Shown: positions 54,107-63,605, counted from the first letter of the stretch. The stretch is 64,000 bases of DNA from Massilia sp. BSC265 (GCF_000740675.1 NZ_JPXI01000035.1:1-64000); one strand, 5' to 3'. Notes: generated from the sequence alone by a model not told the origin. Program-made: numbers and translations.

Positions 54107-57100
54107 TCAGCGCCAGTTCCGCCTCACCTCCTCGCACCGCTGCCCCTGCGCGGCATTTCCATGCCGCCGCGCCAGCTCCGTGCACAGCACCGCGACATCG
54201 ATCCCGCCATCGCGCGTGCGCGCAGCCTCCACGGCCCCGTCCAGCGCGCATTCCCCAATGTACTGGCCCAGTGCCCGGTAGCTCTCGAACTGGGTCTCGT
54301 CGAACCACTGGTCCACCGAGCTCTCGTGCGGATAGGCCGGGTGGACCTTGCGGTAGTTGAGCAGGTCGGCGTTCTCGCGTCCGACGATGGCCGGTTTGAT
54401 GTACAGCAGCGTGCCATCGACGCCGCCCTGGTCGACCTGGCTGTAGCGTACCGTGCCGACGGCGCAGCTGGCGCCGCACAGGCCTTCGCCACCGAGCTGC
54501 GCCAGCTTCGACACGTCGAGATCGATGCGGACGTGCAGGTCGGTGCCGACCTTGCGGATCGCATTGCCGAGGTCCGCGAAGGCCAGCCCCCCGTCGCTGG
54601 CCACGTCGACCGCGATGATCAGGCGGCAGCGCCGCCGCACCAGTTCGTAGATGCCGAGGTTGTCGAAATGCCCGCCGTCGGACAGGTAGACGTAGGTGGC
54701 GTCGGCATTGGTCAGGCCGAACAGCTCGGCCAGCAGGCTGAACAGGCCGACCCGCGGCGAGGATTGCTGCCAGGCTGCCTTGCGCGGATTCGGGCACCAG
54801 CGGCCCAGGCGCACGTTAAACATCGTCATCAGGAAGTTCAGCGGCGGCGAGGAATGCGCGCCCATGTTCGGGCTGGCTGCCGCGCCGGAGACCGCGACGG
54901 CCATCCCGAGCCGCACGCCGGCGTCGTCGTCGGTCCCGGCGCCCGAGCGCGAGCCATATGTGCCGGTGGGACGGTAGCAGCCGCGCGCAGCATCGCTGCC
55001 GGTCGCTCCGGGGACGGCGGCGCTTCCCACCGAGCCGGCCGGCAGCTCGAAGCCGCAGTAGCGCGGCGTGAAGGTGAAGGATGCTGCCTTGCGGGTGCGC
55101 CAGGCCAGCTCCTCGCCGCCTACCAGGTTGAGCGAGGTATTGATGATGTGGCAGGGGCGCTGCTGCTTCAGGTCCGCCAGCAGCGGGTCGTCACCGGGGT
55201 CGAAGCCGGTGAAGGGGTGCGGTTTGCGCGCGCAGCTGCTGGCGCCGAAGTAGGCGCGCACCAGGCGGTTCCGGTACAGCATGTAGAGCGAGAACTTGTT
55301 GATGTCCACGCGCCAGCCGAGCAGCAGCGCCGCGCCCAGCAGGATCGCGAAGGTCCAGGCCAGCCGGTTGCCGTCGGTCGCCAAAGTAGCGCTGGTATAC
55401 GCCCCGTAGACGCAGGTGAGCTTGATCGGTGAGGGGCAGGCGAGCTGCGGCGGCGCCACTACGGCCTGCACCAGCGCGCTCAGGAGGGCGAATACGCCGA
55501 TGGTGAAGACGTACGGCGCGAGCCGCGCCGCCAGATCGAGACGCGCATCGGTGGCGCGAATGCCCGTGCCGTAGATTCCCGTCTTGCTTCCGCTGCCAGC
55601 CTTCAGGCCGAACCAGGTCATGAGCAGCCAGCCGAGTGCGGTGCTGATGTGCGTCCATGGCGTGCTGGTGAGCCAGGCCCAGTGCAACAGCGGCGCCAGG
55701 AAGAACGCCACGCCGAACATCGTGACCCAGGCCAGCGCGAAGATCCAGGCCCAGGCGCCCTGGCGGCTCCACCATTCGCGGCTGGCATCGCTGTACATGC
55801 GGCCGATCAGGCCGATCATCAGGGTCATGGTGCCGGCGAACAGCGCCATCATCAAGGGCATACCGAAGGTGGTTAGGGCGATCGCGTTGTTCAGCACCGG
55901 GTGCAGGTGCGGGTCGGGCAACAGGGACAGGCCGGCCAGCAGCAGCCCCGTGCCGGTCGCGAGCGCACCGACGGCGCACAGCAGGTGCACGAAACCCTCC
56001 ATGAGTTCGGGCCCGCTCAGGTCGGCCGGCGGGGGATGCGGATGCAGCAGGCGGGGCAACACGGCCAGTGCGGTGCCTGCCAGGACCAGCGCCACGCACA
56101 GCGCCACCAGACCGATCAGCAGCCAGACGCAAGTGTCCGAGGCCATGATCCTGGCCATGGTGTCTGGTGCAAAGGCGCGCGCAGCCGCGCACAGCAGCGC
56201 CATCACGGCCACGAGGGCGGCGCCGCAAAAGGTGTAGCCGGCGCGCCTGTAGACGCTGGTGCGGTCGTGCGCCAGGTACCAGCCGCAGGCCCACACGAAG
56301 AAGTAGGCGACCCCGGGCGCAAGCAGCCAGTACAGCCGCTCCCGGGCCGGCAGCGCACCTCCCGCCCAGAACGGCGTCGCGCCGCCGTGCTGCCACAGGC
56401 CCACGCTGCCCAGGAAGCCGGCAAGCAGCAGCGGCAGGTTGATCCACCAGAGCACCGCGCCTTGCGACAGCGGGAAGCGGCGCTGTCCGCGCGAGGAGGA
56501 AGGCTTGCTGGAGATGCTCAGCGCAATGCAGAACACGGCGAGGAGGAACAGCAGCACGCCCGCCATCCAGGCCAGGTCGGCATACAGGACCCACGGTCCG
56601 CCGGAATCGACGATGCGGTGCACGGCCCACACTGCGACGCGCGGCAGCAGGAGCAGGGCGCACAGCCAGGCCACCAGCATCGTCAGGTTCAGGCCGGTGT
56701 TGCGGACATAGGTGCCGATCAGGGTCCAGGTGTCGGCGCTGAACATGCCGCCGCGCGGCGACAGGTAGTTGCAGTACTGGCGCAGGAAGCGGATCGCCGG
56801 CGCCTCGGCGCTGCCTGCGGGTGGCGCCAGCATGTCCTCGACCTTGCGCACGTCGCCGCCCTGTTCGTGGATGCACTTGGACAGCCAGCCGCCGATGAAG
56901 CCGCCGCCGGAGACGGTGGACAGGTAGTCGAGGTGGCGCAGCAGCCGCTGCCTTGCCAGCGCCTGCAGCATGCCGAGTCCGAAGGTGGCGCTGCGCACGC
57001 CGCCGCCGGACAAGGCCAGCCCCACCAGCCCGGCCTCGTGGGCGCGGGCGGCAAGGTCGGCGCCCGGGGTGGCGTCGGGATCGGGGTGCAGCAGGTCGAG

Positions 57101-57346
57101 TTCGTCGCGGAAGACGTCCCGGAAGGTCGCGCCGCTGACCTCGTCCAGGCGCTGCAGGGTGGGTTCGTCGAGCACGCCGCGGCCGGCGATGCCCTGGCGC
57201 CGGCGGAACTCGACGATCGCCTCGGCCAGCTCGCCCAGCGTGCAGGCATGTGCCGGCGGGCGGCAACCGGCCGCTTCCAGTTTTCGGCGCAGGTCGGCGA
57301 TTTGCGCCGGAACCAGGCTGGCTGGGTCGAACGAAGGCACGGGCAC
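54107..57346 (-). CDS. Large membrane-embedded patatin-like phospholipase
   Basis: Protein of 1079 residues. The patatin domain is split by membrane helices. At about residues 110-165 lie the oxyanion motif ALSGGGVRSATFGLGMLQAL and the nucleophile region LSTVSGGGFIGGWLSKCIHE. About ten hydrophobic segments follow between 210 and 690. The catalytic Asp motif YLSDGGHFDNLGIYELV appears at about residue 890. Usual bacterial patatins have 300-400 residues in one piece. The start has no strong ribosome site. The gene converges on the TPR regulator gene, with one base between stop codons. Confidence 0.87.
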   Translation of the reverse strand: MPVPSFDPASLVPAQIADLRRKLEAAGCRPPAHACTLGELAEAIVEFRRRQGIAGRGVLDEPTLQRLDEVSGATFRDVFRDELDLLHPDPDATPGADLAARAHEAGLVGLALSGGGVRSATFGLGMLQALARQRLLRHLDYLSTVSGGGFIGGWLSKCIHEQGGDVRKVEDMLAPPAGSAEAPAIRFLRQYCNYLSPRGGMFSADTWTLIGTYVRNTGLNLTMLVAWLCALLLLPRVAVWAVHRIVDSGGPWVLYADLAWMAGVLLFLLAVFCIALSISSKPSSSRGQRRFPLSQGAVLWWINLPLLLAGFLGSVGLWQHGGATPFWAGGALPARERLYWLLAPGVAYFFVWACGWYLAHDRTSVYRRAGYTFCGAALVAVMALLCAAARAFAPDTMARIMASDTCVWLLIGLVALCVALVLAGTALAVLPRLLHPHPPPADLSGPELMEGFVHLLCAVGALATGTGLLLAGLSLLPDPHLHPVLNNAIALTTFGMPLMMALFAGTMTLMIGLIGRMYSDASREWWSRQGAWAWIFALAWVTMFGVAFFLAPLLHWAWLTSTPWTHISTALGWLLMTWFGLKAGSGSKTGIYGTGIRATDARLDLAARLAPYVFTIGVFALLSALVQAVVAPPQLACPSPIKLTCVYGAYTSATLATDGNRLAWTFAILLGAALLLGWRVDINKFSLYMLYRNRLVRAYFGASSCARKPHPFTGFDPGDDPLLADLKQQRPCHIINTSLNLVGGEELAWRTRKAASFTFTPRYCGFELPAGSVGSAAVPGATGSDAARGCYRPTGTYGSRSGAGTDDDAGVRLGMAVAVSGAAASPNMGAHSSPPLNFLMTMFNVRLGRWCPNPRKAAWQQSSPRVGLFSLLAELFGLTNADATYVYLSDGGHFDNLGIYELVRRRCRLIIAVDVASDGGLAFADLGNAIRKVGTDLHVRIDLDVSKLAQLGGEGLCGASCAVGTVRYSQVDQGGVDGTLLYIKPAIVGRENADLLNYRKVHPAYPHESSVDQWFDETQFESYRALGQYIGECALDGAVEAARTRDGGIDVAVLCTELARRHGNAAQGQRCEEVRRNWR

Positions 57347-57725
57347 TCCTGCTCAAAACGGGCGGCCAGGAGAAGCCGGTCCCGCTGAGTCCAGTTCAGC
57401 ACGCTAGGAAAGCGGACGCTACCGTTTACGTCAAGAGTGCGTGCGCCAGTTCGTTCAGCAATTTTTCTCGCGGCAAAGATTCTTTATCGCAGGGACTAGT
57501 CTCATTCCTGATATGTTCGATCGCCAGGACAATGTTTGGCCCGCCGCCGATGCATAGTGAAATCGCGCCACATCGGGAAATTATCTACCAGAGCAAACCT
57601 GTCGAGTTTCATTGCAAACTAGTAAACATTTGGTCATTACAGTAGAGTGCGTGTGCGGACTTGGCAGGCATACTCCGGCGGGATTGGTCAGCGCGCTGCA
57701 CCCGAATGACGAAGCGCGGGTGAGC
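57347..57725. other. Intergenic region without an identified gene
   Basis: These 379 bases upstream of the patatin gene show no convincing gene, repeat or terminator. A divergent promoter region is expected here but I could not assign boxes with confidence. Confidence 0.4.
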
Positions 57726-57902
57726 ATGTACTTCGGCTTGGGCAAATGGACCCTGCCCGTGCTGGTGGCGGGTGGGCTGATTGCACTGGCCGTTTCGGCA
57801 AGCAAGCGGCTTGCACTTGGTTGGAAAGACCAGGTGTTTTGCTACCTGGTCGCTTCGCTTGCGGTTTCGGCCATCGTCGGTCTCGATCGATTCGTGTTGT
57901 AA
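57726..57902 (+). CDS. Small two-helix membrane protein (58 residues)
   Basis: From MYFGLGKWTLPVLVAGGLIA the frame encodes two hydrophobic segments (about residues 8-24 and 36-55) with a short basic loop between them. The frame is open further upstream with only TTG or GTG starts, so the true start is uncertain. No family recognised. The next gene also encodes a small membrane protein. Confidence 0.45.
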   Translation: MYFGLGKWTLPVLVAGGLIALAVSASKRLALGWKDQVFCYLVASLAVSAIVGLDRFVL

Positions 57903-57965
57903 AAGCAATAAGCTGCAGGCGCCCCAGGCCTGTTTCCTGCGTCGATTCGCATGTGCGGAGTTCTG

Positions 57966-58265
57966 ATGGTGAATTTCTTCCTCTTGATCGGCGTGCTTCT
58001 CACCGGCATTGCTGCCTTGCTCTACTTTGCACCGAAGCTCAGGATCCTGAATTTCGTGGATTACCACACGCCGGCATCGGTCATCCGTATCAACCGCTAT
58101 GCGGCGGCGCGATTGCTTCTTCCCGTGTGCGTGAGCGCAGGATGTGCCTATATCGTCGAGATGCGGCCGGAACTGGCCGTGCCGCTCCTGTTCCCCGTCA
58201 TGATCTCTATCTTGGTGACCGTCGTGTGGATTGCTGCCGGCCTCACGCGCCTCAAAGATCGTTGA
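57966..58265 (+). CDS. Small membrane protein of unknown function (99 residues)
   Basis: The ATG at 57966 has GGAG five bases upstream. Hydrophobic segments lie at about residues 3-21 (FFLLIGVLLTGIAALLYFAP), 48-63 and 73-91 (LLFPVMISILVTVVWIAAGL). A basic C-terminus (LTRLKDR) follows. Its end overlaps the converging GFA remnant by 14 bases. No family recognised. Confidence 0.6.
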   Translation: MVNFFLLIGVLLTGIAALLYFAPKLRILNFVDYHTPASVIRINRYAAARLLLPVCVSAGCAYIVEMRPELAVPLLFPVMISILVTVVWIAAGLTRLKDR

Positions 58266-58655
58266 GACCGTCTTCCCGGCGGCCCGGAGTCTCCCGGTTG
58301 CGCTCGTAATGCTTCTCGAGCGGGAAGGGCGGCAGCCACGACTCGCGCCGCACCGTCCAGTTTTCGTAGGTCGGCATCGACTGGTCCGGCGCGTCGAGCG
58401 TGCCCAGGTGGACTTCGATCTCGTCCCCGCTGCGAGCGAACACGGACGAACCGCAGCGCGGGCACAAATGTCGTCCCTGGTACTCGCCGGTCTGGCCGCT
58501 GACCGTCACCGCATCGTGGGGAAAGATCGCGGCGGCGCAGAAAAGGCGCCATGGTGCTTGCGGCAGTCGAGGCAGTGGCACAGCCCGGCCCGGTAGGGAC
58601 GCCCCGAGGCCACCAGCCGGACGTCGCCGCACAGGCAGCCGCCGGCGAACTGCAT
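58252..58655 (-). pseudogene. GFA-family zinc enzyme gene with one-base frameshift
   Basis: From the ATG at 58655 the frame reads MQFAGGCLCGDVRLVASGRP and LCHCLDCRKHHGAF, the GFA (glutathione-dependent formaldehyde-activating-like) zinc-binding N-terminus. It then fails at GCCTTTTCTGC, near 58543. One more T in that run would restore the frame and continue FCAAAIFPHDAVTVSGQTGE and HLCPRCGSSVFAR to a normal end. A single-base loss in a short homopolymer can be a real mutation or a sequencing error. The start overlaps the stop of the PhaM-like gene. Confidence 0.8.
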
Positions 58656-58656
58656 G

Positions 58657-59367
58657 TCAGCCCTTGTCGGCCTTTACGCGCGGATTCCGCCCCACGCGGC
58701 CGGAGCTTCCGCTGGCCGGCGGTGTCGGTTCCGCGCCGCCGGACACGTCCAACGGCGAGCCGCCGCGCGCTTTCGGTTCGGCGGGCGCCGGCTTTGCCGC
58801 CCCACTATCTCCGCCACCGGCATCCGGCGTGGGGCCGCCGGCCGGCATGGCGCTGCTGACTGCCTGGCGGAACTGATCTTGCAGTAAATTCCACCACGCT
58901 ACCGCTGCCGGCATCGCACTGCTCGCTGCCTGGCCTGCCTGCTCGGCCTGGCTAGAGGCGGCGCCGGGCTTGTCGGTCTTTGGCTCGGGCACTGGCGGCG
59001 GGGGCGGCGTCGGAGCGGCGGCCGCCTGCGCGAAGAATTGCGTGAAGGGCGCCGCCATGGCCGGGTCGCTGCCGGCGCGTTGCATGGCCTGCGCCATGCT
59101 GTCGCCCATGGCTTTCAGGGTGGCGAGGGTGCCGCGCTGGACTTCCATGGCCTGGATGGTCCCGCGCAGCATGCCCAGGTTCAGGTTGAGCCAGGACTCG
59201 ACCGCCTTGAGGTCGGCGATCTTCTTGTCCAGGTCGTCCACGGACAGGCTGGAGCCGGTCATGCCCGGCATGCCGACGCCGGGGATGTTCATGCCTCCCC
59301 AGAGGTTTTTTACGAATTCGAGGGTATCGGTCATTCCAGCAGCGTTCGGCATGGGAGGCTTGAGCAT
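58657..59367 (-). CDS. PhaM-like polyhydroxyalkanoate granule-associated protein
   Basis: Protein of 236 residues starting eight bases after AAGGAG. The N-terminal half (TDTLEFVKNLWGGMNIPGVG; LSVDDLDKKIADLKAVESWL; MLRGTIQAMEVQRGTLATLK) is the PhaM signature. A Pro/Ala/Gly-rich middle and a short basic tail (GRVGRNPRVKADKG) follow. In Cupriavidus, PhaM binds PHA synthase, phasins and DNA and shares granules between daughter cells. This implies PHA storage; phaC is not in the window. Confidence 0.85.
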   Translation of the reverse strand: MLKPPMPNAAGMTDTLEFVKNLWGGMNIPGVGMPGMTGSSLSVDDLDKKIADLKAVESWLNLNLGMLRGTIQAMEVQRGTLATLKAMGDSMAQAMQRAGSDPAMAAPFTQFFAQAAAAPTPPPPPVPEPKTDKPGAASSQAEQAGQAASSAMPAAVAWWNLLQDQFRQAVSSAMPAGGPTPDAGGGDSGAAKPAPAEPKARGGSPLDVSGGAEPTPPASGSSGRVGRNPRVKADKG

Positions 59368-59490
59368 CGGTTTTCTCCTTAGTGGATGCTCTTAGCGTAG
59401 CAGATAAATAACACGGGACAAAGCTTGTGCGGCAAAGGGATCAATGCGCCGCAGCCTGCACCCCGGCCGCGCTCAGGCTACACTAGCGGC

Positions 59491-60594
59491 ATGAGTTCCG
59501 CTTTTCCCCCTCAGCGGCTGCGCGCCCTGGTGCTGGGCACGCTCATCGTGCTGCTGCACTGGCTGGTGCTGGGCTGGCTCACTTCAGGCAGACTGGGTAT
59601 TGCGCTGCCCGCGCGCGAAGGCGAAGCCTCCGTGAGCCTGGCCCAACTGCTGCCGCCGACGACTGAAGCGCCGGCGCCCGAACCTGTGCCGCCCCCGGCG
59701 CCGAAGATGGTGCAGCCGCCCTTGCCGGATTTTGTGCCGCTGCCCACGATTGCCGTTACGGAAGACACGGTGGGCGAGCCCGTTGCTCCCGGCCCGCCCG
59801 CGCAAGCGACCACGCCGCCCGACGAGGCCGCACCCGCGCCGCAGCTTGCCGCGGCGGAACCTGCTCCGGAAGCGGCGCCCGATCCCGCCCCGGCGCCGAT
59901 CGTGCACATGGTGCGCCGCTACAAGGTGGACGTGCCGCCGCCGGCCGAGCTCACTTACAGCGTTGCCCGTACGGACGCCGACGGCACCCGCTGGAGCGGC
60001 CAGGCCCAGTTGTCGTGGAAACGCAACGAGCACGCCTACCAAATGCGCTTCGAAGCCGGCATCAAGATCGTGTTCGCACGCGTGAACCTGGCGGTGCTGA
60101 CCAGCGAAGGCCACCTCGGCAGTACCGGCCTGGCGCCGGTGAAGATGACCGAGAAGCGGCGAGGCCGGTCGCTGACGGCGACCCATTTCGACTGGCCCGG
60201 CAACAAGGTAACCTTCTCGGCCTCGCAGGCCAATGTGGCGCTGCAGCCCGGGGCGCAGGACAAGGTCACGGTGCCCTTGCAGCTGACGGCCATCGCGCGC
60301 GGCGACCAGTCGCAGCTGAGCGGCGACATCGACATCTTTGTCGGCGAGGAGCGTTGGGGCGCCGTGCATACCTTCAAGGTCGTGGGGCCGGAGGAGATCG
60401 ACACCCCGCTGGGCCGCCTGCAGACCGTGCGTATCGCGCGCCCGCCGAAGCCGGGCTCGTACAAGTCGCGGCTCGACATCTGGCTCTCGCCCGCGCATGG
60501 CTGGCTGCCGGTGCAGCTCCGCAGCAGCGAAGCCAACGGCGCAGTGACCACGCAGACGGCGAACGATATCGCCATGACCCAACCAGGATTCTGA
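59491..60594 (+). CDS. DUF3108 protein with N-terminal anchor and proline-rich linker
   Basis: Protein of 367 residues. The start MSSAFPPQRLRALVLG leads into one membrane helix (LVLGTLIVLLHWLVLGWLTS, residues 13-32). A Pro/Ala/Glu-rich linker (residues 55-150) follows, then a DUF3108 beta-rich domain (LTYSVARTDADGTRWSGQAQ to the end). The layout resembles TonB-like periplasm-spanning proteins, but no TonB domain is present. Function unknown. The paralogue downstream follows in 2 bases. Confidence 0.85.
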   Translation: MSSAFPPQRLRALVLGTLIVLLHWLVLGWLTSGRLGIALPAREGEASVSLAQLLPPTTEAPAPEPVPPPAPKMVQPPLPDFVPLPTIAVTEDTVGEPVAPGPPAQATTPPDEAAPAPQLAAAEPAPEAAPDPAPAPIVHMVRRYKVDVPPPAELTYSVARTDADGTRWSGQAQLSWKRNEHAYQMRFEAGIKIVFARVNLAVLTSEGHLGSTGLAPVKMTEKRRGRSLTATHFDWPGNKVTFSASQANVALQPGAQDKVTVPLQLTAIARGDQSQLSGDIDIFVGEERWGAVHTFKVVGPEEIDTPLGRLQTVRIARPPKPGSYKSRLDIWLSPAHGWLPVQLRSSEANGAVTTQTANDIAMTQPGF

Positions 60595-60596
60595 AT

Positions 60597-61349
60597 ATGC
60601 AACACACCGTTTTACGACAAGCCGGCTGCGGCCTGCTGCTGGCGCTGCTACTTGGCACTGCCAGCGCGCAGGACGCCCCAGCCCCCATCAAGCGCAAGTT
60701 CGAATTGCCGCCCTCGGCCGACCTGCGCTATGAACTGCAGGCCCGCCAGCGCGGCTTCGGCCTGAAGGGCGAAGCCATCGTCACCTGGCGCGTGGGCGAC
60801 GGCAAATATGCCGTGAGCGCCGAATCCAGGGTGGCGGTGCTGGGCACCATCACCCACGACCGCAGCCGCGGCACGGTCGACGCATTCGGCCTGGCACCAA
60901 GCGAATTCATCGAAAAGCGCATGCGCAAGGACCCGACCGCGACCCGCTTCGACCGCGAGGCCAAGGTCTTGCGCTTCAGCGAGAGCAAGCAGGTCTACCC
61001 GCTCAAGGGCGGGGAACAGGACCGGGCCTCCATCACCTGGCAGCTGGCCGCCGTGGCGCGCGGCGCCGGCGAACGTTTCAAGCCGGGTTCCGAGTGGCCC
61101 TTTTTCGTTGCGGGCCGCCGCGACGCCGAAACCTGGGTGTTCAAGGTCGTCCGGCGCGAAAAAGTGCAGACCGGCCTGGGCGAGGTCGAGGCCGTGCTGG
61201 TCTCGCGCCAGCCGGTGCCGGACAAAAAGGACCAGGAGCTGGAAATCTGGCTGGCGCCGCAGCACGAGTGGTATCCGGTCAAGCTGCGCTATGCGGACGG
61301 CGACAAGGAACGGATCGAACAGACCCTGAACACCGTGACGAAACGTTAA
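60597..61349 (+). CDS. DUF3108 periplasmic protein
   Basis: Protein of 250 residues with a signal peptide (LRQAGCGLLLALLLGTASAQ) and a DUF3108 domain from residue 38 (LPPSADLRYELQARQRGFGL; VSRQPVPDKKDQELEIWLAP; WYPVKLRYADGDKERIEQTL). It shares the domain with the preceding gene, which it almost abuts, so the two form an operon. Function unknown; the family is outer-envelope or periplasmic. Confidence 0.87.
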   Translation: MQHTVLRQAGCGLLLALLLGTASAQDAPAPIKRKFELPPSADLRYELQARQRGFGLKGEAIVTWRVGDGKYAVSAESRVAVLGTITHDRSRGTVDAFGLAPSEFIEKRMRKDPTATRFDREAKVLRFSESKQVYPLKGGEQDRASITWQLAAVARGAGERFKPGSEWPFFVAGRRDAETWVFKVVRREKVQTGLGEVEAVLVSRQPVPDKKDQELEIWLAPQHEWYPVKLRYADGDKERIEQTLNTVTKR

Positions 61350-61453
61350 ATCATCTATCAAGCAATGCAACATTGCCTCGTTTCAAGGCAATGAATGGTG
61401 TGTCTTTCCTGCAATCGAAGGCCCCCGCAGTCTGCTAGTTGCCGATCCTAAAC

Positions 61454-61462
61454 TGTTATACT
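61454..61462 (+). promoter_or_regulatory. Extended -10 promoter of the SMC-like operon
   Basis: TGTTATACT combines a TG extension with TATACT (61457-61462), about 52 bases before the first start codon. No strong -35 is seen, as is usual for extended -10 promoters. Confidence 0.5.
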
Positions 61463-61513
61463 GGCGCCCCCGCGGACCGGTTGAGCCTGTCCGCGCCAGA
61501 GAACGGTACTTAT

Positions 61514-62911
61514 ATGATCGACCACCTTGGCGGCGCGGCGCTCGCCGTAGAATCCCGCATCACAGCTCAGGATACTCCGCTGGAAGACGACCCGCTGCAG
61601 GCGCACTTCCAGAACGGCGTCGCGCCCGACGAGATCGAGCAGGTCTACCACCTCAAGCGCGCCCAGCCCATGCTGTCGGCCTTTACTGCGCTGTTCCATG
61701 GCACCCAGGATGGCGTGCTGGTGCGCCTGCTGGTGCTGCGCGAGCTTGCCAGCGATACCGGCAGCTCGGCCTTTTCGCGCGCCGACATCAACAACAAGCT
61801 GGCCTACCTGATTCCGGAAAGCCTGGAGACGGTGCTGAACCGCCTGCGCGGCCACGGCCTGCTGGCCTGGGACGCCCCGGCCGCCGTGTATCGCATCACG
61901 CCGCTGGCGCGCAACGTGCTGTCCGCGCTCGATACCCTGATCGCGCTGGCCAAGCCGGAAGAAGACGACGCCGAGATGGGCTTCCTGCTGTCGCAGGTGG
62001 CCGGCGCCCAGGCCGTGGGCGGCGTCACCGTGGAGCAGCTGCGCCACCTGCTGGGCCGCCTGGTGGAGCTGACCGAGGAATTCCGGGATGCGATCGCCTC
62101 CGGTTCGGAATTCCGCCTGCGCACCTCGCAGGCGAAATGGCACATGGCCTGCGACTGGGTCGAGAAGGGCTCCGTGATCCTGCGCGCCATCACGATGGAC
62201 CCGAGCGCCGATTCGGCCACGCACAAGGCGGCGCAGGCGATCGGCCGTGCCCAGAGCGCGCTGCTGAACATGCAGGGCATGTTCTCGCGCGCCCTGAACC
62301 AGATCGAGCGCCAGCGCGTGCACCTGGGCCAGTCCGGCCTGTCGACCACCGACGTGAAGCGCTGGCTGCTGGCCCACGAGGACCTGGCCAGCCTGGCCGA
62401 GGGCGCGATCGACCGCCCGGTAGTGCCGCTGTTCGGCACGCCGGCCGAGATGATCGACGTGGCCGAGACCGAACTGCTGCTCGAGCGCGTGACCTCGACC
62501 GGGCCGAAGGGTCTGCCGGCCGGCACCGACGCACCGCTGACGATCAACGACAATCCGGCGATGCAGGCCGAACTGAACGACTGGATCAACAAGCTGGCCG
62601 ACTTCGCCAACCTCGGCAACTTCCCCGAGTTCTCGGAAAGCGGCCCGAAGAAGGTGGCGCTGCACGAGTCGCTCCTGCCGGCCAGCTTCGCCGTCGCTTC
62701 TTACCGGGCTTCGCTGCTGCCGCTGCTGGGCGACGCCGCCGAGGCCAGCCTGCAGGGCGCGACCGCCGAGCTGGCGCGCCTGCCGGTGAAGTTCGAGCCG
62801 ACCGACGCCATGATCCAGCTCGACGACCCGGAAGTGGCGGCGATGTCGATCGCCACCCTCTCCTTGAATTTAGATCTAGACAGTCCTGAAAGCGCTACCT
62901 CCGATGAATGA
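61514..62911 (+). CDS. Kleisin-like subunit of an SMC-type (MksF/JetA-like) complex
   Basis: Protein of 465 residues from MIDHLGGAALAVESRI; an in-frame TTG at 61439 overlaps the promoter and is rejected. An N-terminal winged helix is visible (FSRADINNKLAYLIPESLET; GLLAWDAPAAVYRITPLARN, residues 70-130). A long helical middle follows (KWHMACDWVEKGSVILRAIT; SALLNMQGMFSRALNQIERQ) and then a C-terminal region ending in an acidic tail. Size and layout match MksF/JetA proteins, which bridge the SMC heads. The next two genes encode a MukE-like and an SMC-like protein, with overlapping or short spacing. I recognise the layout rather than a specific domain family. Confidence 0.7.
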   Translation: MIDHLGGAALAVESRITAQDTPLEDDPLQAHFQNGVAPDEIEQVYHLKRAQPMLSAFTALFHGTQDGVLVRLLVLRELASDTGSSAFSRADINNKLAYLIPESLETVLNRLRGHGLLAWDAPAAVYRITPLARNVLSALDTLIALAKPEEDDAEMGFLLSQVAGAQAVGGVTVEQLRHLLGRLVELTEEFRDAIASGSEFRLRTSQAKWHMACDWVEKGSVILRAITMDPSADSATHKAAQAIGRAQSALLNMQGMFSRALNQIERQRVHLGQSGLSTTDVKRWLLAHEDLASLAEGAIDRPVVPLFGTPAEMIDVAETELLLERVTSTGPKGLPAGTDAPLTINDNPAMQAELNDWINKLADFANLGNFPEFSESGPKKVALHESLLPASFAVASYRASLLPLLGDAAEASLQGATAELARLPVKFEPTDAMIQLDDPEVAAMSIATLSLNLDLDSPESATSDE

Positions 62912-63605
62912 TGACGCACAAATCCTGATCGCGCGCCTGCTGACGCACCAGACCCTGCGCCGCGACGACAAGATGGTCAAGCGCGCGCTGTCGGACGAGC
63001 AGTTCCGCCAGGAGGTGGACAAGCGCCTGTTCGAGGCCGGCCTGAAGCTGCTCGACAACGTCTATGCCGACCACGTGACGATCGCCCTGCACCGCAACGT
63101 CGAGCCGAAGATCTTCGGCGCCAAGGACATCTGGCAGAACAACAACTTCGGCCTGACCCGTGACGGCGTGGCCTTGCTGGTGGTGCTGTGGGCGCAGATC
63201 ATCCTGCCCAAGCGCGAGCGCCAGGAGACCCACGTCACGGTGACGGACGACCAGACCGACATGTTCGGACAGGACACCCCGATTCCGCGCGCCGAAGATA
63301 CGTCCATCGGCATCTCCTACACCGCGCTGCTGTCCGACTTCGGCGACAAGCTGGGCAAGAAGACCCGCATGGACATGAACCTGGGCGTGCTGTCGAAGCT
63401 CGGCTTCATCGAGCGCCGCGGCGACGTGATCCTGGAAGGCCCGTTGCTGGACCTGATGATGGACACCGACCTGCTCAAGGAACGCATCATCAACGGCGCG
63501 CTGGCCGACGTGTTCAAGCGCGCGCCGCTCGCGGCTGCGCCCCGCAAGATCGACGCCGCCAACGATGCCGTGGTCGAATCGACCGACGAAGAAACCCCGA
63601 CCTGA
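62904..63605 (+). CDS. KITE-like (MksE/JetB, DUF4194-type) subunit
   Basis: Protein of 233 residues that starts eight bases inside the end of the kleisin-like gene. It has two winged-helix regions: LLDNVYADHVTIALHRNVEP (about residues 49-68) and ISYTALLSDFGDKLGKKTRM followed by LGVLSKLGFIERRGDVIL (about 134-175). The first half has WAQIILPKRERQ after a hydrophobic helix, as in DUF4194 proteins. Such subunits bind the kleisin and SMC heads. Confidence 0.7.
   Translation: MNDDAQILIARLLTHQTLRRDDKMVKRALSDEQFRQEVDKRLFEAGLKLLDNVYADHVTIALHRNVEPKIFGAKDIWQNNNFGLTRDGVALLVVLWAQIILPKRERQETHVTVTDDQTDMFGQDTPIPRAEDTSIGISYTALLSDFGDKLGKKTRMDMNLGVLSKLGFIERRGDVILEGPLLDLMMDTDLLKERIINGALADVFKRAPLAAAPRKIDAANDAVVESTDEETPT

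Noticed and set aside
57726-58265. Toxin-immunity or bacteriocin pair from two adjacent small membrane proteins
   Set aside because: Neither has a leader peptide, Gly-Gly motif or recognised immunity family, and the start of the first is uncertain.
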